From the NCBI GenBank assembly GCA_045121195.1, contig JBGVFO010000167.1, positions 26,015 to 90,014 on the forward strand: a stretch of 64,000 nt of DNA, given 5' to 3'. A program made the translations under genes and the position numbers. Positions 56,937-64,000 of the stretch are shown piece after piece (the first letter of the stretch is position 1; every line of letters starts with the position of its first letter). The notes under the pieces are model-generated. The model made no database searches, was not told where the DNA came from, and saw only the letters and a program-made list of their open reading frames with translations. Origin of the DNA: RGIG8775 sp045121195 (GTDB lineage: Bacteria > Bacillota > Clostridia > Oscillospirales > CAG-272).

Positions 56937-56947
56937 TATTTCGCTTT

Positions 56948-56966
56948 GCCCCGCCTCGCGCGGGGC
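56948..56966 (+). terminator. Terminator of the XRE-TPR gene
   Basis: GCCCCGC/GCGGGGC with a 5-base loop followed by TTTATTTTTG. Confidence 0.75.
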
Positions 56967-57041
56967 TTTATTTTTGTGTGAATAAAGAGAGAAAAAGGAC
57001 AAGACCGTGGGGGAGGACTTGCTCTCGTTACAAAACAAAAA

Positions 57042-57068
57042 TCGGCAGAGGTGTTGTTCCTCTGCCGA
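57042..57068. promoter_or_regulatory. Hairpin overlapping the RAYT-2 promoter
   Basis: TCGGCAGAGG/CCTCTGCCGA with TGTTGTT in the loop; the same stem core as ahead of RAYT-1 (34909-34936). Confidence 0.75.
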
Positions 57069-57082
57069 TTTTGTGGTATAAT
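57054..57082 (+). promoter_or_regulatory. Promoter of RAYT-2
   Basis: TTGTTC (57054-57059) in the hairpin loop, 17-base spacer, extended -10 TGG-TATAAT (57077-57082). Confidence 0.7.
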
Positions 57083-57099
57083 GGGATGGGTGATGAAAA

Positions 57100-57609
57100 A
57101 TGGAAAACGAATTGCCGAAACGGAAACCTACGCGGCTAAGAGATTTTGATTATAATTCTTCTGGCGCATATTTCATAACGATATGTACTGAAAACAGACG
57201 TCAGATTTTATCTCATATTGTAGGGGGCGACGTCCTCGACGCCCCGAAAAGTACAGAATTATTGCTATGTGGAAAGATTGCGGATAAATATATAAATCAG
57301 TTAAACGATTTTTATGATAATATAAAGGTCGATAAATATGTAATTATGCCCAATCATATACATATTATGTTGTTTGTATCGGAAGACGGGGCGTCGAGGA
57401 CGTCGCCCCCTACAAGACAACATTCGGTGGTGTCACAATTTGTATCGACATTTAAACGGTTTTGTAACAAAGAATACGGTTGCAACATTTGGCAACGCCA
57501 TTTTAACGATCACATCATCCGAAACCGAAAGGATTATGAGGAACACCTGCGGTATATCTATGAAAACCCGACTCGTTGGTACTATGACGAATTATACGCA
57601 GAAGAGTAG
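57100..57609 (+). CDS. REP-associated tyrosine transposase (RAYT-2)
   Basis: 169 residues, paralogue of the gene at 34966 (shared ELPKRK, GAYFIT-CT, YVIMPNHIHI, HDHIIRNRKDYEEHLRYIY with N for the first H here, RWYYDELY). The HUH pair is in VIMPNHIHIML. Two identical 28-bp palindromes in opposite orientation are read in frame as VGGDVLDAP (41-49) and GASRTSPPT (97-105), flanking the HUH region at the same places and in the same codon phase as in RAYT-1. Only a weak GGGTGATG precedes ATG 57100. AT-richer than neighbours. Confidence 0.9.
   Translation: MENELPKRKPTRLRDFDYNSSGAYFITICTENRRQILSHIVGGDVLDAPKSTELLLCGKIADKYINQLNDFYDNIKVDKYVIMPNHIHIMLFVSEDGASRTSPPTRQHSVVSQFVSTFKRFCNKEYGCNIWQRHFNDHIIRNRKDYEEHLRYIYENPTRWYYDELYAEE
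57219..57246 (+). repeat. REP-like palindrome inside RAYT-2, copy A
   Basis: A 28-base unit beginning TGTAGGGGGCGACG and ending CGACGCCCCG. Copy B is its exact reverse complement. Confidence 0.85.
57387..57414 (-). repeat. REP-like palindrome inside RAYT-2, copy B
   Basis: Exact reverse complement of copy A, 140 bases away. Confidence 0.85.
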
Positions 57610-57660
57610 GGACTTCGCCTTCGCATTTGTAAGATAAATGTGAAATTCAAATATAAAGCA

Positions 57661-57686
57661 AACCCCGACAGAAAATCGTCGGGGTT
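57661..57686. terminator. Terminator between RAYT-2 and the uracil-DNA glycosylase gene
   Basis: AACCCCGAC/GTCGGGGTT with an 8-base loop; T run on the plus strand and A-rich sequence on the other side. The stem resembles the one at 2479-2503. Confidence 0.8.
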
Positions 57687-57703
57687 TTGCTATCGTTTGT
57701 TTT

Positions 57704-58258
57704 TTATGTAAGCGAATCCAATTTTTCCTTGATCGCCTTCATATCGACGAGCATTTCCTCCTTGCGACGTGGGTCGCGGAGAAGCAGGGCGGGGTGATAA
57801 ACGGCGGTCATCAGGAACTGCCCCTTCTCAAACCACTGTCCGTGCTCCTTGGTGATCTTGAAATCTGGCTTGATGAGGCGCATCGCCGAGATGCGTCCAA
57901 GGCAAACAATGATCTTGGGGCGGATCAGCCGTACCTGTTCCCGAAGATAGCCGATGCAGGCATCCTCCTCGGCGGGCAGGGGATCGCGATTCTTGGGCGG
58001 GCGACATTTGAGAATGTTGGCAATGTAGACGTCCTCACGGGGAATATCTACGGCATACAAAAATTTATCAAGCAGCTGTCCCGCGCGTCCCACAAAAGGG
58101 GTGCCCGAAAGATCCTCCTGCTCGCCGGGGGCTTCTCCAACGAACATCAGATCCGCGTTGGGATTTCCCACGCCGAACACGCAGTTGGTTCGCGTTTCGC
58201 CGAGGGGACAGGCGTGACAATTCACACAGGCTTCGTAAAGCTGATTTAAGTTTTCCAT
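57704..58258 (-). CDS. Family-4 uracil-DNA glycosylase
   Basis: 184 residues. The four iron-sulfur cysteines fit CVNCHACPLGETRTN, ILKCRPPKNRDP and IIVCLGRI; the catalytic region is MFVGEAPGEQEDLSGTPFVG and the second motif HPALLLRDP. It removes uracil from DNA. ATG 58258 with AAAAGGACGG upstream. Monocistronic, own promoter. Confidence 0.93.
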   Translation of the reverse strand: MENLNQLYEACVNCHACPLGETRTNCVFGVGNPNADLMFVGEAPGEQEDLSGTPFVGRAGQLLDKFLYAVDIPREDVYIANILKCRPPKNRDPLPAEEDACIGYLREQVRLIRPKIIVCLGRISAMRLIKPDFKITKEHGQWFEKGQFLMTAVYHPALLLRDPRRKEEMLVDMKAIKEKLDSLT

Positions 58259-58291
58259 AGGGCATCCGTCCTTTTTGCATTTTACAATGCT

Positions 58292-58320
58292 ATTGTATCA
58301 CAAAGCAAGGAGAAATGCAA
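58292..58320 (-). promoter_or_regulatory. Promoter of the uracil-DNA glycosylase gene
   Basis: Minus strand TTGCAT (58315-58320), 17-base spacer, extended -10 TGA-TACAAT (58292-58297). Confidence 0.65.
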
Positions 58321-58335
58321 GGGGCGGAGCGTATT

Positions 58336-58938
58336 TTAGAGGACTCCCAACTGCTCCACCGCGTCGTGAGCGCGGATACAGGTGGCGTGCTCGCTTATGT
58401 AAAGCTTGATCTGTCCCACGTTTTCCGACCAACCGTATTCCGAGATAAAGGAATATTCGTCGAGATAGGCATACGCGCCATAGGTGTATCGGTACAAAAG
58501 AAGAAAAAACTGCCCCCGACTGTCACGGTAGGCATAGCTCTCCCCCTCATAGCCGAGGGTGAGCAGACGGCGGCAAACGCAGAGCATCGACTCCATATCG
58601 GAAAACGCATAGGCTTCCATGCGCATGTGTCCGCCGTAATGGGTGTCCGTCGGCACGATCTGCAGATTTTCTTTGGCAGAGGGAAGACGTGGCTCACCTA
58701 TTTTGGTGACGTACATTTCACAGCCGCCCTTTTTGCAGGGATAGAGCTGAATGAATAGCTTATCACTTGCCGCGTTGAAGCCCGTTTCGGTCTTGGCGTC
58801 ATCAAGGATGCTCCAGAACGCCCGTCTGGTTGCCGTTGTGTCATAATCTATCTTGTCAGTGTCAAGATCGTACTTTTTCATATCGTCGCCCGAAAGCATG
58901 ATCTTGAGCTTGCTCGAATTGATCATAATGAGTTCCAT
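58336..58938 (-). CDS. mecA: Adaptor protein MecA
   Basis: 200 residues. The N-terminal domain starts MELIMINSSKLKIMLSGDDM, typical of MecA, with KIDYDTTATRRAFWSILDDA. A charged linker leads to the C-terminal ClpC-binding domain (AYAFSDMESMLCVCRRLL, then LYRYTYGAYAYLDEYSFISE across the next part). MecA delivers substrates to the ClpCP protease. ATG 58938 has AAGGAGG upstream. Confidence 0.92.
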   Translation of the reverse strand: MELIMINSSKLKIMLSGDDMKKYDLDTDKIDYDTTATRRAFWSILDDAKTETGFNAASDKLFIQLYPCKKGGCEMYVTKIGEPRLPSAKENLQIVPTDTHYGGHMRMEAYAFSDMESMLCVCRRLLTLGYEGESYAYRDSRGQFFLLLYRYTYGAYAYLDEYSFISEYGWSENVGQIKLYISEHATCIRAHDAVEQLGVL

Positions 58939-58969
58939 GGTAGCCTCCTTCGATTTTTTATCTGCTATC

Positions 58970-58998
58970 ATTATAAGCCATTTGCCGCGGGAATGTAA
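58970..58998 (-). promoter_or_regulatory. Promoter of mecA
   Basis: Minus strand TTACAT (58993-58998), 17-base spacer, TATAAT (58970-58975). Confidence 0.55.
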
Positions 58999-59028
58999 CC
59001 CCTAAAATATTGGAAATTTTCAAGTGCA

Positions 59029-59057
59029 TTGACGAAAAAGCGGGAGTGTGCTATAAT
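59029..59057 (+). promoter_or_regulatory. Promoter of the DinG-type helicase gene
   Basis: TTGACG (59029-59034), 17-base spacer, extended -10 TGC-TATAAT (59052-59057). Confidence 0.8.
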
Positions 59058-59102
59058 AAGGAGAAGAAATTGAGACGTTCGTTCTCGGAAAGGAGGCACC
59101 GC

Positions 59103-61499
59103 ATGAAATACGATCACAGCTCGGGGCAAATTCTTGTATCGGCGGAGGAGCTCTGCCGCTTTGTGTTGCGCCGCGGTGAGGCGCAAGCCCTTTGGGATGA
59201 AAAACGCCGCACCGACCGTGAGGCGGTTCCTGCCGTGCTTTCCATTTTGAAAAAAGATGCTTCCTGTGACTTGTTGCTTTGCGAATCGGTGCCGTGCGGT
59301 GAGCTTACCTACGGGCTTTCCGGTGCGGCAGACCTTGTCTTTGTCGAAAACGGCGCCCCCATTTTCGGCTTTGTGCGCGCCGTAGCGGCACGGGATTTTA
59401 ACAAAAAGAACAGCGAGGAATATACTGCTTATATCAAATGCTGTGCCTTTTTGTTCTGCCTGAGGGAAAAGCTGCAGACCGTTCGCGTCTGTGTCTTTTT
59501 CAAGAACGCGGAGGGGGAGGAGATTCGACAGGAGAGCTATCGGCTGGACGCGTCCACCCTTGCGCTTTACGTGGGCGGTCTGCTGTCCCGCCTTGCCTAT
59601 CGGGCAAAGCTTCTTCTTACCCACGAAACCGAGATCCGCCCTTCTGCCGCCAAGGTCATTTTCCCCTATGGGGACATCCGCGACGGACAGGATGAGCTGA
59701 TCCATCGGGGTTATTCGGTGATCAAGCAGGGCAAGCGGCTGTTCGCACAGGCACCCACAGGGATCGGAAAGACCATATCCACCCTTTATCCCGCGGTGCG
59801 CGCCTTCGGTCGCGGACTTTGCGATAAGATCTTTTATTTTACCGCCAAATCCTCTACCGCAAGGGAAGCCTATAACGCGGCAGGGCGGTTGTTTGAGGCA
59901 GGCGCTCGCCTTAGAACGGTCATTCTGACGGCAAAGGAGCAGATGTGTCCCACGGGACACTGCGGCGGAAAGTATTGCAATCCCCGAACGTGTTCGTTTT
60001 TGCGCGGCTACGCGGAGCGGGTGGATGATGCCATCGACGAGCTGCTGGCGCGTCAAAACGGCTACTACTCCGATGTGATCCTTCAGGTTGCCGCCAAGCA
60101 CGGGATCTGTCCCTACGAGCTTTCTCTGGATCTTTCCGAGCTGTGTGATATTATCATTTGCGATTATAACTACCTGTTTGACCCTATGGTCTACTTGCGG
60201 CGATATTTTGAGAAGCCGGGGGACTTTGGCGAGTACGTGTTCCTCATTGACGAGGCGCACAATCTTGTAGAGCGCGCCCGAACCATGTATTCGGTCACGC
60301 TGAAAAAAGTCGATGCGGTTACCTTTTTGGAGCAGCTTCCCGAGGACGAAAGGACGCTTCGCGAGGCGGTCGCTCCGATGGAAGCCGCCTTTGACGGCTT
60401 GCGCCGCCTTTGCCGAGATTCCCTGCACACGGATGTCGAGGGAAGAGAGGTGGGTTATTACGTCAGCCGCAATCGCATTGAAGCCTTCTCGGATTCGGTG
60501 ACGCGCCTTGGCGAAACGCTCTCGAAATGGCTTCGTGCCGCCAGGGAGCATCCGCTTTACGATCTTGTGGACGGCTATTTTTCCGCCATTCGCAAATACC
60601 TTTGTATTCTCGATTATTACGATGATAAATTTATGAGCTACGTGGAGCTCTCGGGAGAGGAGATCGCCATATCCCTCAACTGTATGGATCCCTCCGAGGT
60701 GCTGGACGGTTGTATGCGCCGCGGTCGCGCGTCGATCCTGTTTTCCGCTACCCTCACACCAACCTCCTATTTCTCGGACGTTCTCGGTGGAGGAAGGGAT
60801 GCCGTTTGCGTGGAGCTTCCGTCCCCCTACGAGCAGGGAAATCTCTGCCTTGCGGCGGTGGATACCGTCAGCACGCGGTACGAGGATCGGGAGGCAAATT
60901 GCCGAAAGATCGCCACGTTGATCGCGGCGGCGGTTTCGCCCAAGGCGGGCAACTATATTGCTTATTTCCCGTCCTATAGCTATCTGCAGAAGGTACACGA
61001 GGCATTTACCAAGAAATATCCTAAGGTCAAGACCATCGTGCAAAGCAGGGGAATGACCCGAGGGGAGCGGGAAGCGTTTATCGAGGCGTTCCGCGAGGAC
61101 GAGGGCAAGATGCGCATCGGCTTTTGCGTGCTGGGCGGCAGCTTTTCAGAGGGTGTAGATCTTCCGGGAAGCCGCCTTATTGGAAGCATTATCGTGGGCG
61201 TGGGACTGCCCGGATTCTCCAGCGAGCGCAATCTGATGCGGGACTATTTTGAAAACCGATATGAAAACGGCTTCGACTACGCCTATACCTTCCCCGGAAT
61301 GAATAGCGTATTGCAGGCGGCAGGGCGCGTGATCCGCCGCGAGGAGGATCGCGGTATCGTAGTGCTGATCGATGACCGCTACGGCACGCCCGTCTATCAA
61401 AAGCTGTTTCCGGCGCATTGGAAGCACCTCAAATATGCAGGAAATTCCGCTTCTCTTGCAGAAATTGCACGAAAATTTTGGGAAATTGCAAAAAAATAG
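59103..61499 (+). CDS. XPD/DinG-type DNA helicase with N-terminal nuclease-like domain
   Basis: 798 residues. The first 190 resemble a PD-(D/E)XK nuclease-like module (SGAADLVFVENGAPIFGFVRA). Then come the helicase motifs: Walker A FAQAPTGIGKT, iron-sulfur cysteines in EQMCPTGHCGGKYCNPRTC and further on, DEAH box VFLIDEAHNLVERA, GGSFSEGVDLPGSRL and QAAGRVIRREEDRG (motif VI). Superfamily 2 5'-3' helicases of this kind act in DNA repair. ATG 59103 has AAAGGAGG upstream; the longer frame covers the promoter. Confidence 0.9.
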   Translation: MKYDHSSGQILVSAEELCRFVLRRGEAQALWDEKRRTDREAVPAVLSILKKDASCDLLLCESVPCGELTYGLSGAADLVFVENGAPIFGFVRAVAARDFNKKNSEEYTAYIKCCAFLFCLREKLQTVRVCVFFKNAEGEEIRQESYRLDASTLALYVGGLLSRLAYRAKLLLTHETEIRPSAAKVIFPYGDIRDGQDELIHRGYSVIKQGKRLFAQAPTGIGKTISTLYPAVRAFGRGLCDKIFYFTAKSSTAREAYNAAGRLFEAGARLRTVILTAKEQMCPTGHCGGKYCNPRTCSFLRGYAERVDDAIDELLARQNGYYSDVILQVAAKHGICPYELSLDLSELCDIIICDYNYLFDPMVYLRRYFEKPGDFGEYVFLIDEAHNLVERARTMYSVTLKKVDAVTFLEQLPEDERTLREAVAPMEAAFDGLRRLCRDSLHTDVEGREVGYYVSRNRIEAFSDSVTRLGETLSKWLRAAREHPLYDLVDGYFSAIRKYLCILDYYDDKFMSYVELSGEEIAISLNCMDPSEVLDGCMRRGRASILFSATLTPTSYFSDVLGGGRDAVCVELPSPYEQGNLCLAAVDTVSTRYEDREANCRKIATLIAAAVSPKAGNYIAYFPSYSYLQKVHEAFTKKYPKVKTIVQSRGMTRGEREAFIEAFREDEGKMRIGFCVLGGSFSEGVDLPGSRLIGSIIVGVGLPGFSSERNLMRDYFENRYENGFDYAYTFPGMNSVLQAAGRVIRREEDRGIVVLIDDRYGTPVYQKLFPAHWKHLKYAGNSASLAEIARKFWEIAKK

Positions 61500-61529
61500 G
61501 GTTATTTTTGCAGAATTTGAAAATAGTTC

Positions 61530-61558
61530 TTGCTTTTTCTCTCTATGTGTGATACAAT
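61530..61558 (+). promoter_or_regulatory. Promoter of the aminotransferase gene
   Basis: TTGCTT (61530-61535), 17-base spacer, extended -10 TGA-TACAAT (61553-61558). Confidence 0.65.
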
Positions 61559-61608
61559 AAGGGAGTCTTGTAAAGAATAGTAAAACCATTACGTATTAGG
61601 AGAGCTCC

Positions 61609-62895
61609 ATGAAGTATTCGGAAATGAGCAGAGAACAGCTGCTCGAGCAGAAAAAGGTATTGCTTGCGGCGTACGAAAGCAAGAAAAGCCTGGGTCTTGC
61701 GCTTGATCTGTCCCGCGGAAAGCCGGGCAACGAGCAGCTCGACTCTTTAGTGGGAATGCTGGACTGCATTTCTGCCAACGAGGATTGCCGTTCGGAAAGC
61801 GGTATCGACTACAGAAATTACGGTCTGCTTGACGGCGTTCCCGAGGCGAAAAAGCTGTTTGCCGAGCTTTTATCCCTGCCCGAAAAGAATATATTTGTTG
61901 CCGGTAACTCGTCCCTCAATTTGATGTACGATTCGGTTGCCCGCGCCCTTCTTTACGGCGTGTTCGGCAGCAGACGTCCCTGGGGAAAGGAAGAGAAGGT
62001 CAAGTTCCTTTGCCCCGCGCCGGGCTACGACAGACATTTTGCCATCTGCCAATCTCTCGGTATCGAGATGATCACGGTGGATATGACCCCAACGGGTCCC
62101 GATATGGAGGCTGTGGAGGCGCTCTGCGCCGCCGATGCGTCTATTAAGGGTATCTGGTGTTGCCCTAAATATTCCAACCCCGACGGCATTACCTATTCGG
62201 ATGAAACGGTAGAGCGCCTTGCTTCTATGAAGACCGCCGCCCGTGACTTCCGTATTTTCTGGGACAACGCGTATGCCGTTCACGATCTGTATCCCGACCG
62301 TCGCGACGAGCTGATGGATATTTTCGAGGCTTGCGCCAAGTACGGTACCGAGGACAGAGTGTTCTATTTCGCATCTACCTCGAAGATCTCCTTCCCGGGC
62401 TCGGGTGTAGCGATCTTTGCCGCGTCCGACCACAATATGGCGCAGATCAAGCCCATTATGGGCGTGCAGACCATCGGCTATGATAAGATCAACCAGATCC
62501 GTCACGTCAAATATTTCAAGAACGCGGATAATATCCGCAAGCACATGATGGAGCTTGCCGATCTGATCCGTCCGAAGTTCGAGATCGTTCTCGACATTCT
62601 CGAAAACGAGGTCAAGGAAAGCGGTGCCGCTACCTGGACGGAGCCTCTTGGGGGCTATTTCATTAGCCTTTACACCCTGGACGGATGCGCCAAGCGCGCT
62701 TACCGTCTTGCCAAGGAGGCAGGCGTAACGCTGACTACCGTCGGTGCCACCTATCCCTACGGAAACGACCTCCGTGACCGCAATATCCGCATCGCGCCTA
62801 CCTATCCCTCCAACGGGGATCTTCAAAAGGCGATGGAGGTGCTTGCCATTTGTGTCAAGCTGGCGGCAGTTGAGAAATTCCTTGGAGAATTATAA
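61609..62895 (+). CDS. Class I aminotransferase, AspT type
   Basis: 428 residues. LALDLSRGKPGNEQLDSL, NYGLLDGVPEAKKLFAELL, VAGNSSLNLMYDSVARAL, WCCPKYSNPDGITYSDE, FWDNAYAVHDLY and the PLP-lysine block FASTSKISFPGSGVA identify the PF12897-type aspartate aminotransferase (AspT of Corynebacterium). It likely makes aspartate from oxaloacetate and glutamate. GGAGAG precedes ATG 61609. The radical SAM gene follows 56 bases later. Confidence 0.88.
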   Translation: MKYSEMSREQLLEQKKVLLAAYESKKSLGLALDLSRGKPGNEQLDSLVGMLDCISANEDCRSESGIDYRNYGLLDGVPEAKKLFAELLSLPEKNIFVAGNSSLNLMYDSVARALLYGVFGSRRPWGKEEKVKFLCPAPGYDRHFAICQSLGIEMITVDMTPTGPDMEAVEALCAADASIKGIWCCPKYSNPDGITYSDETVERLASMKTAARDFRIFWDNAYAVHDLYPDRRDELMDIFEACAKYGTEDRVFYFASTSKISFPGSGVAIFAASDHNMAQIKPIMGVQTIGYDKINQIRHVKYFKNADNIRKHMMELADLIRPKFEIVLDILENEVKESGAATWTEPLGGYFISLYTLDGCAKRAYRLAKEAGVTLTTVGATYPYGNDLRDRNIRIAPTYPSNGDLQKAMEVLAICVKLAAVEKFLGEL

Positions 62896-62951
62896 CGAAA
62901 TATGTGAGATCCCGAAGGTGTGTCCTTTGGGATTTCTCTTATGGAGAGGAT

Positions 62952-63917
62952 ATGAAACAGACACAACGGACCAGCAATCCGTATCCCAACAGCGATTCCA
63001 ATAAGCGGTATTATACCTACGACTACTATTTGAAGCAGACCTTTGGCGGGAAGTGCGCCAAGATTCCCATTGACGCGGGCTTTACCTGCCCCAATATTGA
63101 CGGCAGATGCGGCGTTGGCGGTTGTATTTATTGCTCCGCGCGTGGCAGCGGCGACTTTGCCGAGGGCAGGGGACTCTCGGTTGCCGAGCAGTATCGGATT
63201 ACCCGCGAAAAGCTTTCAGGCAAATGGTCTACCGAGCGGTGCATTCCGTATTTTCAAGCCCATACCAATACCTATGCGCCGACGGCGCGGCTCCGAGAGC
63301 TGTTTGAGGAAGCCGTGGCGCTTCCCGGGGCGGTGGGGCTGAATATCGCTACCCGCGCCGACTGTCTTGCGGATGACGCGGTGGCGTATTTAGCAGAGCT
63401 TGCCGAGCGCACTGTACTTACCGTAGAACTTGGATTGCAAAGCACGAGCGACGAAACGGCGAACCGCATCAATCGTGGGCATACCTACGAGGCGTTCGTG
63501 GAGGGGTATCAAAGGCTTCGGCGGGCGAGTGATAAGATCGGGATCTGCGTGCATCTGATCCTCGGCTTGCCGGGGGAGGATGACGGGATGATGATGCAGT
63601 CGGTGAGGGATCTTGCCGCCCTTCGTCCCGACCAGGTAAAGCTTCACCTTTTGCACGTGCTTCGCTCCTCGCGCCTTGCGGAGATTTATGAAAGGGGAGA
63701 GTATATCCCACTTGAGCGAGAACGCTATATCGACCTTGTGGTAAAGGCGCTCACCCTGCTTCCCCCCGAAACCGTTATCGCACGACTTACGGGGGACGGT
63801 ATGGGGGAGGATCTTTTAGCGCCTGATTGGAGCCGAAAAAAGGTTTCGGTCATCAACGATATTGACAAGCGACTGTATGAGCTGGATCTTTGGCAAGGGA
63901 AATATTTTACACAATAG
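62952..63917 (+). CDS. TIGR01212-family radical SAM protein
   Basis: 321 residues. The radical SAM cysteines lie in GFTCPNIDGRCGVGGCIYC, a wide CX(n)CxxC arrangement as in Elp3 and YtqA/YhcC. FQAHTNTYAPTARLRELF, NIATRADCL, ELGLQSTSDETANRINRGH and HLILGLPGEDDGMMMQSV follow. The chemistry of the family is not settled. ATG 62952 has GGAGAGG 5 bases upstream; the longer frame begins inside the spacer after the aminotransferase. Confidence 0.92.
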   Translation: MKQTQRTSNPYPNSDSNKRYYTYDYYLKQTFGGKCAKIPIDAGFTCPNIDGRCGVGGCIYCSARGSGDFAEGRGLSVAEQYRITREKLSGKWSTERCIPYFQAHTNTYAPTARLRELFEEAVALPGAVGLNIATRADCLADDAVAYLAELAERTVLTVELGLQSTSDETANRINRGHTYEAFVEGYQRLRRASDKIGICVHLILGLPGEDDGMMMQSVRDLAALRPDQVKLHLLHVLRSSRLAEIYERGEYIPLERERYIDLVVKALTLLPPETVIARLTGDGMGEDLLAPDWSRKKVSVINDIDKRLYELDLWQGKYFTQ

Positions 63918-63930
63918 ATTTGAGAAAAGA

Positions 63931-63954
63931 ACAGAGAGGAAAGCCTCTCTGTTT
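63931..63954 (+). terminator. Terminator of the radical SAM gene
   Basis: AACAGAGAGG/CCTCTCTGTT with a 4-base loop followed by TTTTTT. The last 40 bases of the window hold nothing recognisable. Confidence 0.85.
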
Positions 63955-64000
63955 TTTTGTTTAAAAACATCTCTTTTTCCGGGGCCATCTCAAGAGGACG

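Noticed and set aside
58971..61043. 690-codon minus-strand open frame
   Set aside because: Antisense to the DinG-type helicase with all its motifs; no family features of its own.
63725..63988. Minus-strand open frame of 87 codons at the window end
   Set aside because: It starts beside the terminator and is antisense to the radical SAM gene; no motif or ribosome binding site supports it.

Overview
The window is a gene-dense, roughly 50-55% GC segment of a bacterial chromosome. The gene set points to an anaerobic Clostridia-type Firmicute, probably a gut lineage with spore-forming ancestry: mecA, a GerA/SpoVAF-family protein, DegV, DUF1836, VanZ, a DinG-type helicase, an mtaB/rimO pair, and Gram-positive ribosome binding sites (GGAGG) and promoters (TTGACA-N17-TATAAT). 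No rRNA operon, prophage, CRISPR array or complete insertion sequence is visible. No species can be named from the sequence alone.

Layout. 1-7.4 kb: a Wzx/MATE-type flippase cut by the window edge, an HEXXH membrane protein, a large glycoside hydrolase, a small XRE regulator divergent from a membrane protein across two palindromic operators, and a DegV protein. 7.4-16 kb, mostly minus strand: an operon of a PlsC-like acyltransferase, a GT8 glycosyltransferase and a GT8-PlsC fusion; a HAD phosphatase with an XRE membrane regulator; a Gfo/Idh/MocA oxidoreductase; tRNA-Arg(CCT) with a duplicated 3' end; a PHP phosphatase; VanZ; and a PnuC transporter with a structured leader. 16.3-23.5 kb: a complete F-type ATP synthase operon (AtpZ-like, then I, B, E, F, H, A, G, D, C) whose c subunit carries a Na+-type site with two carboxylates. 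23.5-34.9 kb: MgtE, tRNA-Leu(CAA), a GH36-like glycosidase, TyrS, a divergent PurL-like protein, MtaB, Upp, an RluA-type pseudouridine synthase and Lnt.

34.9-44.7 kb: the first of two RAYT transposase genes with an AT-rich zinc-ribbon protein, PgsA and RimO, a DUF1836-NfeD-membrane protein-flotillin operon, a metallophosphoesterase, and an RlmD-type rRNA methyltransferase fused to an ASCH domain. 44.7-50.1 kb: a co-directional run of small genes (DUF3784-like, two GNAT, an ICMT-like methyltransferase, PHP, YitT, a deacetylase-like protein, DUF2971). 50.2-64 kb: ROK glucokinase, RNase HI, a stand-alone E2/CAT-fold protein, a 52-residue orphan peptide with its own promoter and terminator, a secreted CBM9-like protein, SpoVAF, an XRE-TPR regulator, the second RAYT, family-4 uracil-DNA glycosylase, MecA, the DinG-type helicase, a type I aminotransferase and a TIGR01212 radical SAM protein.

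Most of the window is housekeeping. The parts that look least ordinary are: the two RAYT genes, each with a pair of inverted palindromes read in frame inside the coding region; the acyltransferase/GT8 operon with its fusion protein; the PurL-like apparent pseudoenzyme; the RlmD-ASCH fusion; the tRNA-Arg 3'-end duplication; and the solitary 52-residue peptide gene. All assignments come from reading motifs in the sequence; no database search was run.
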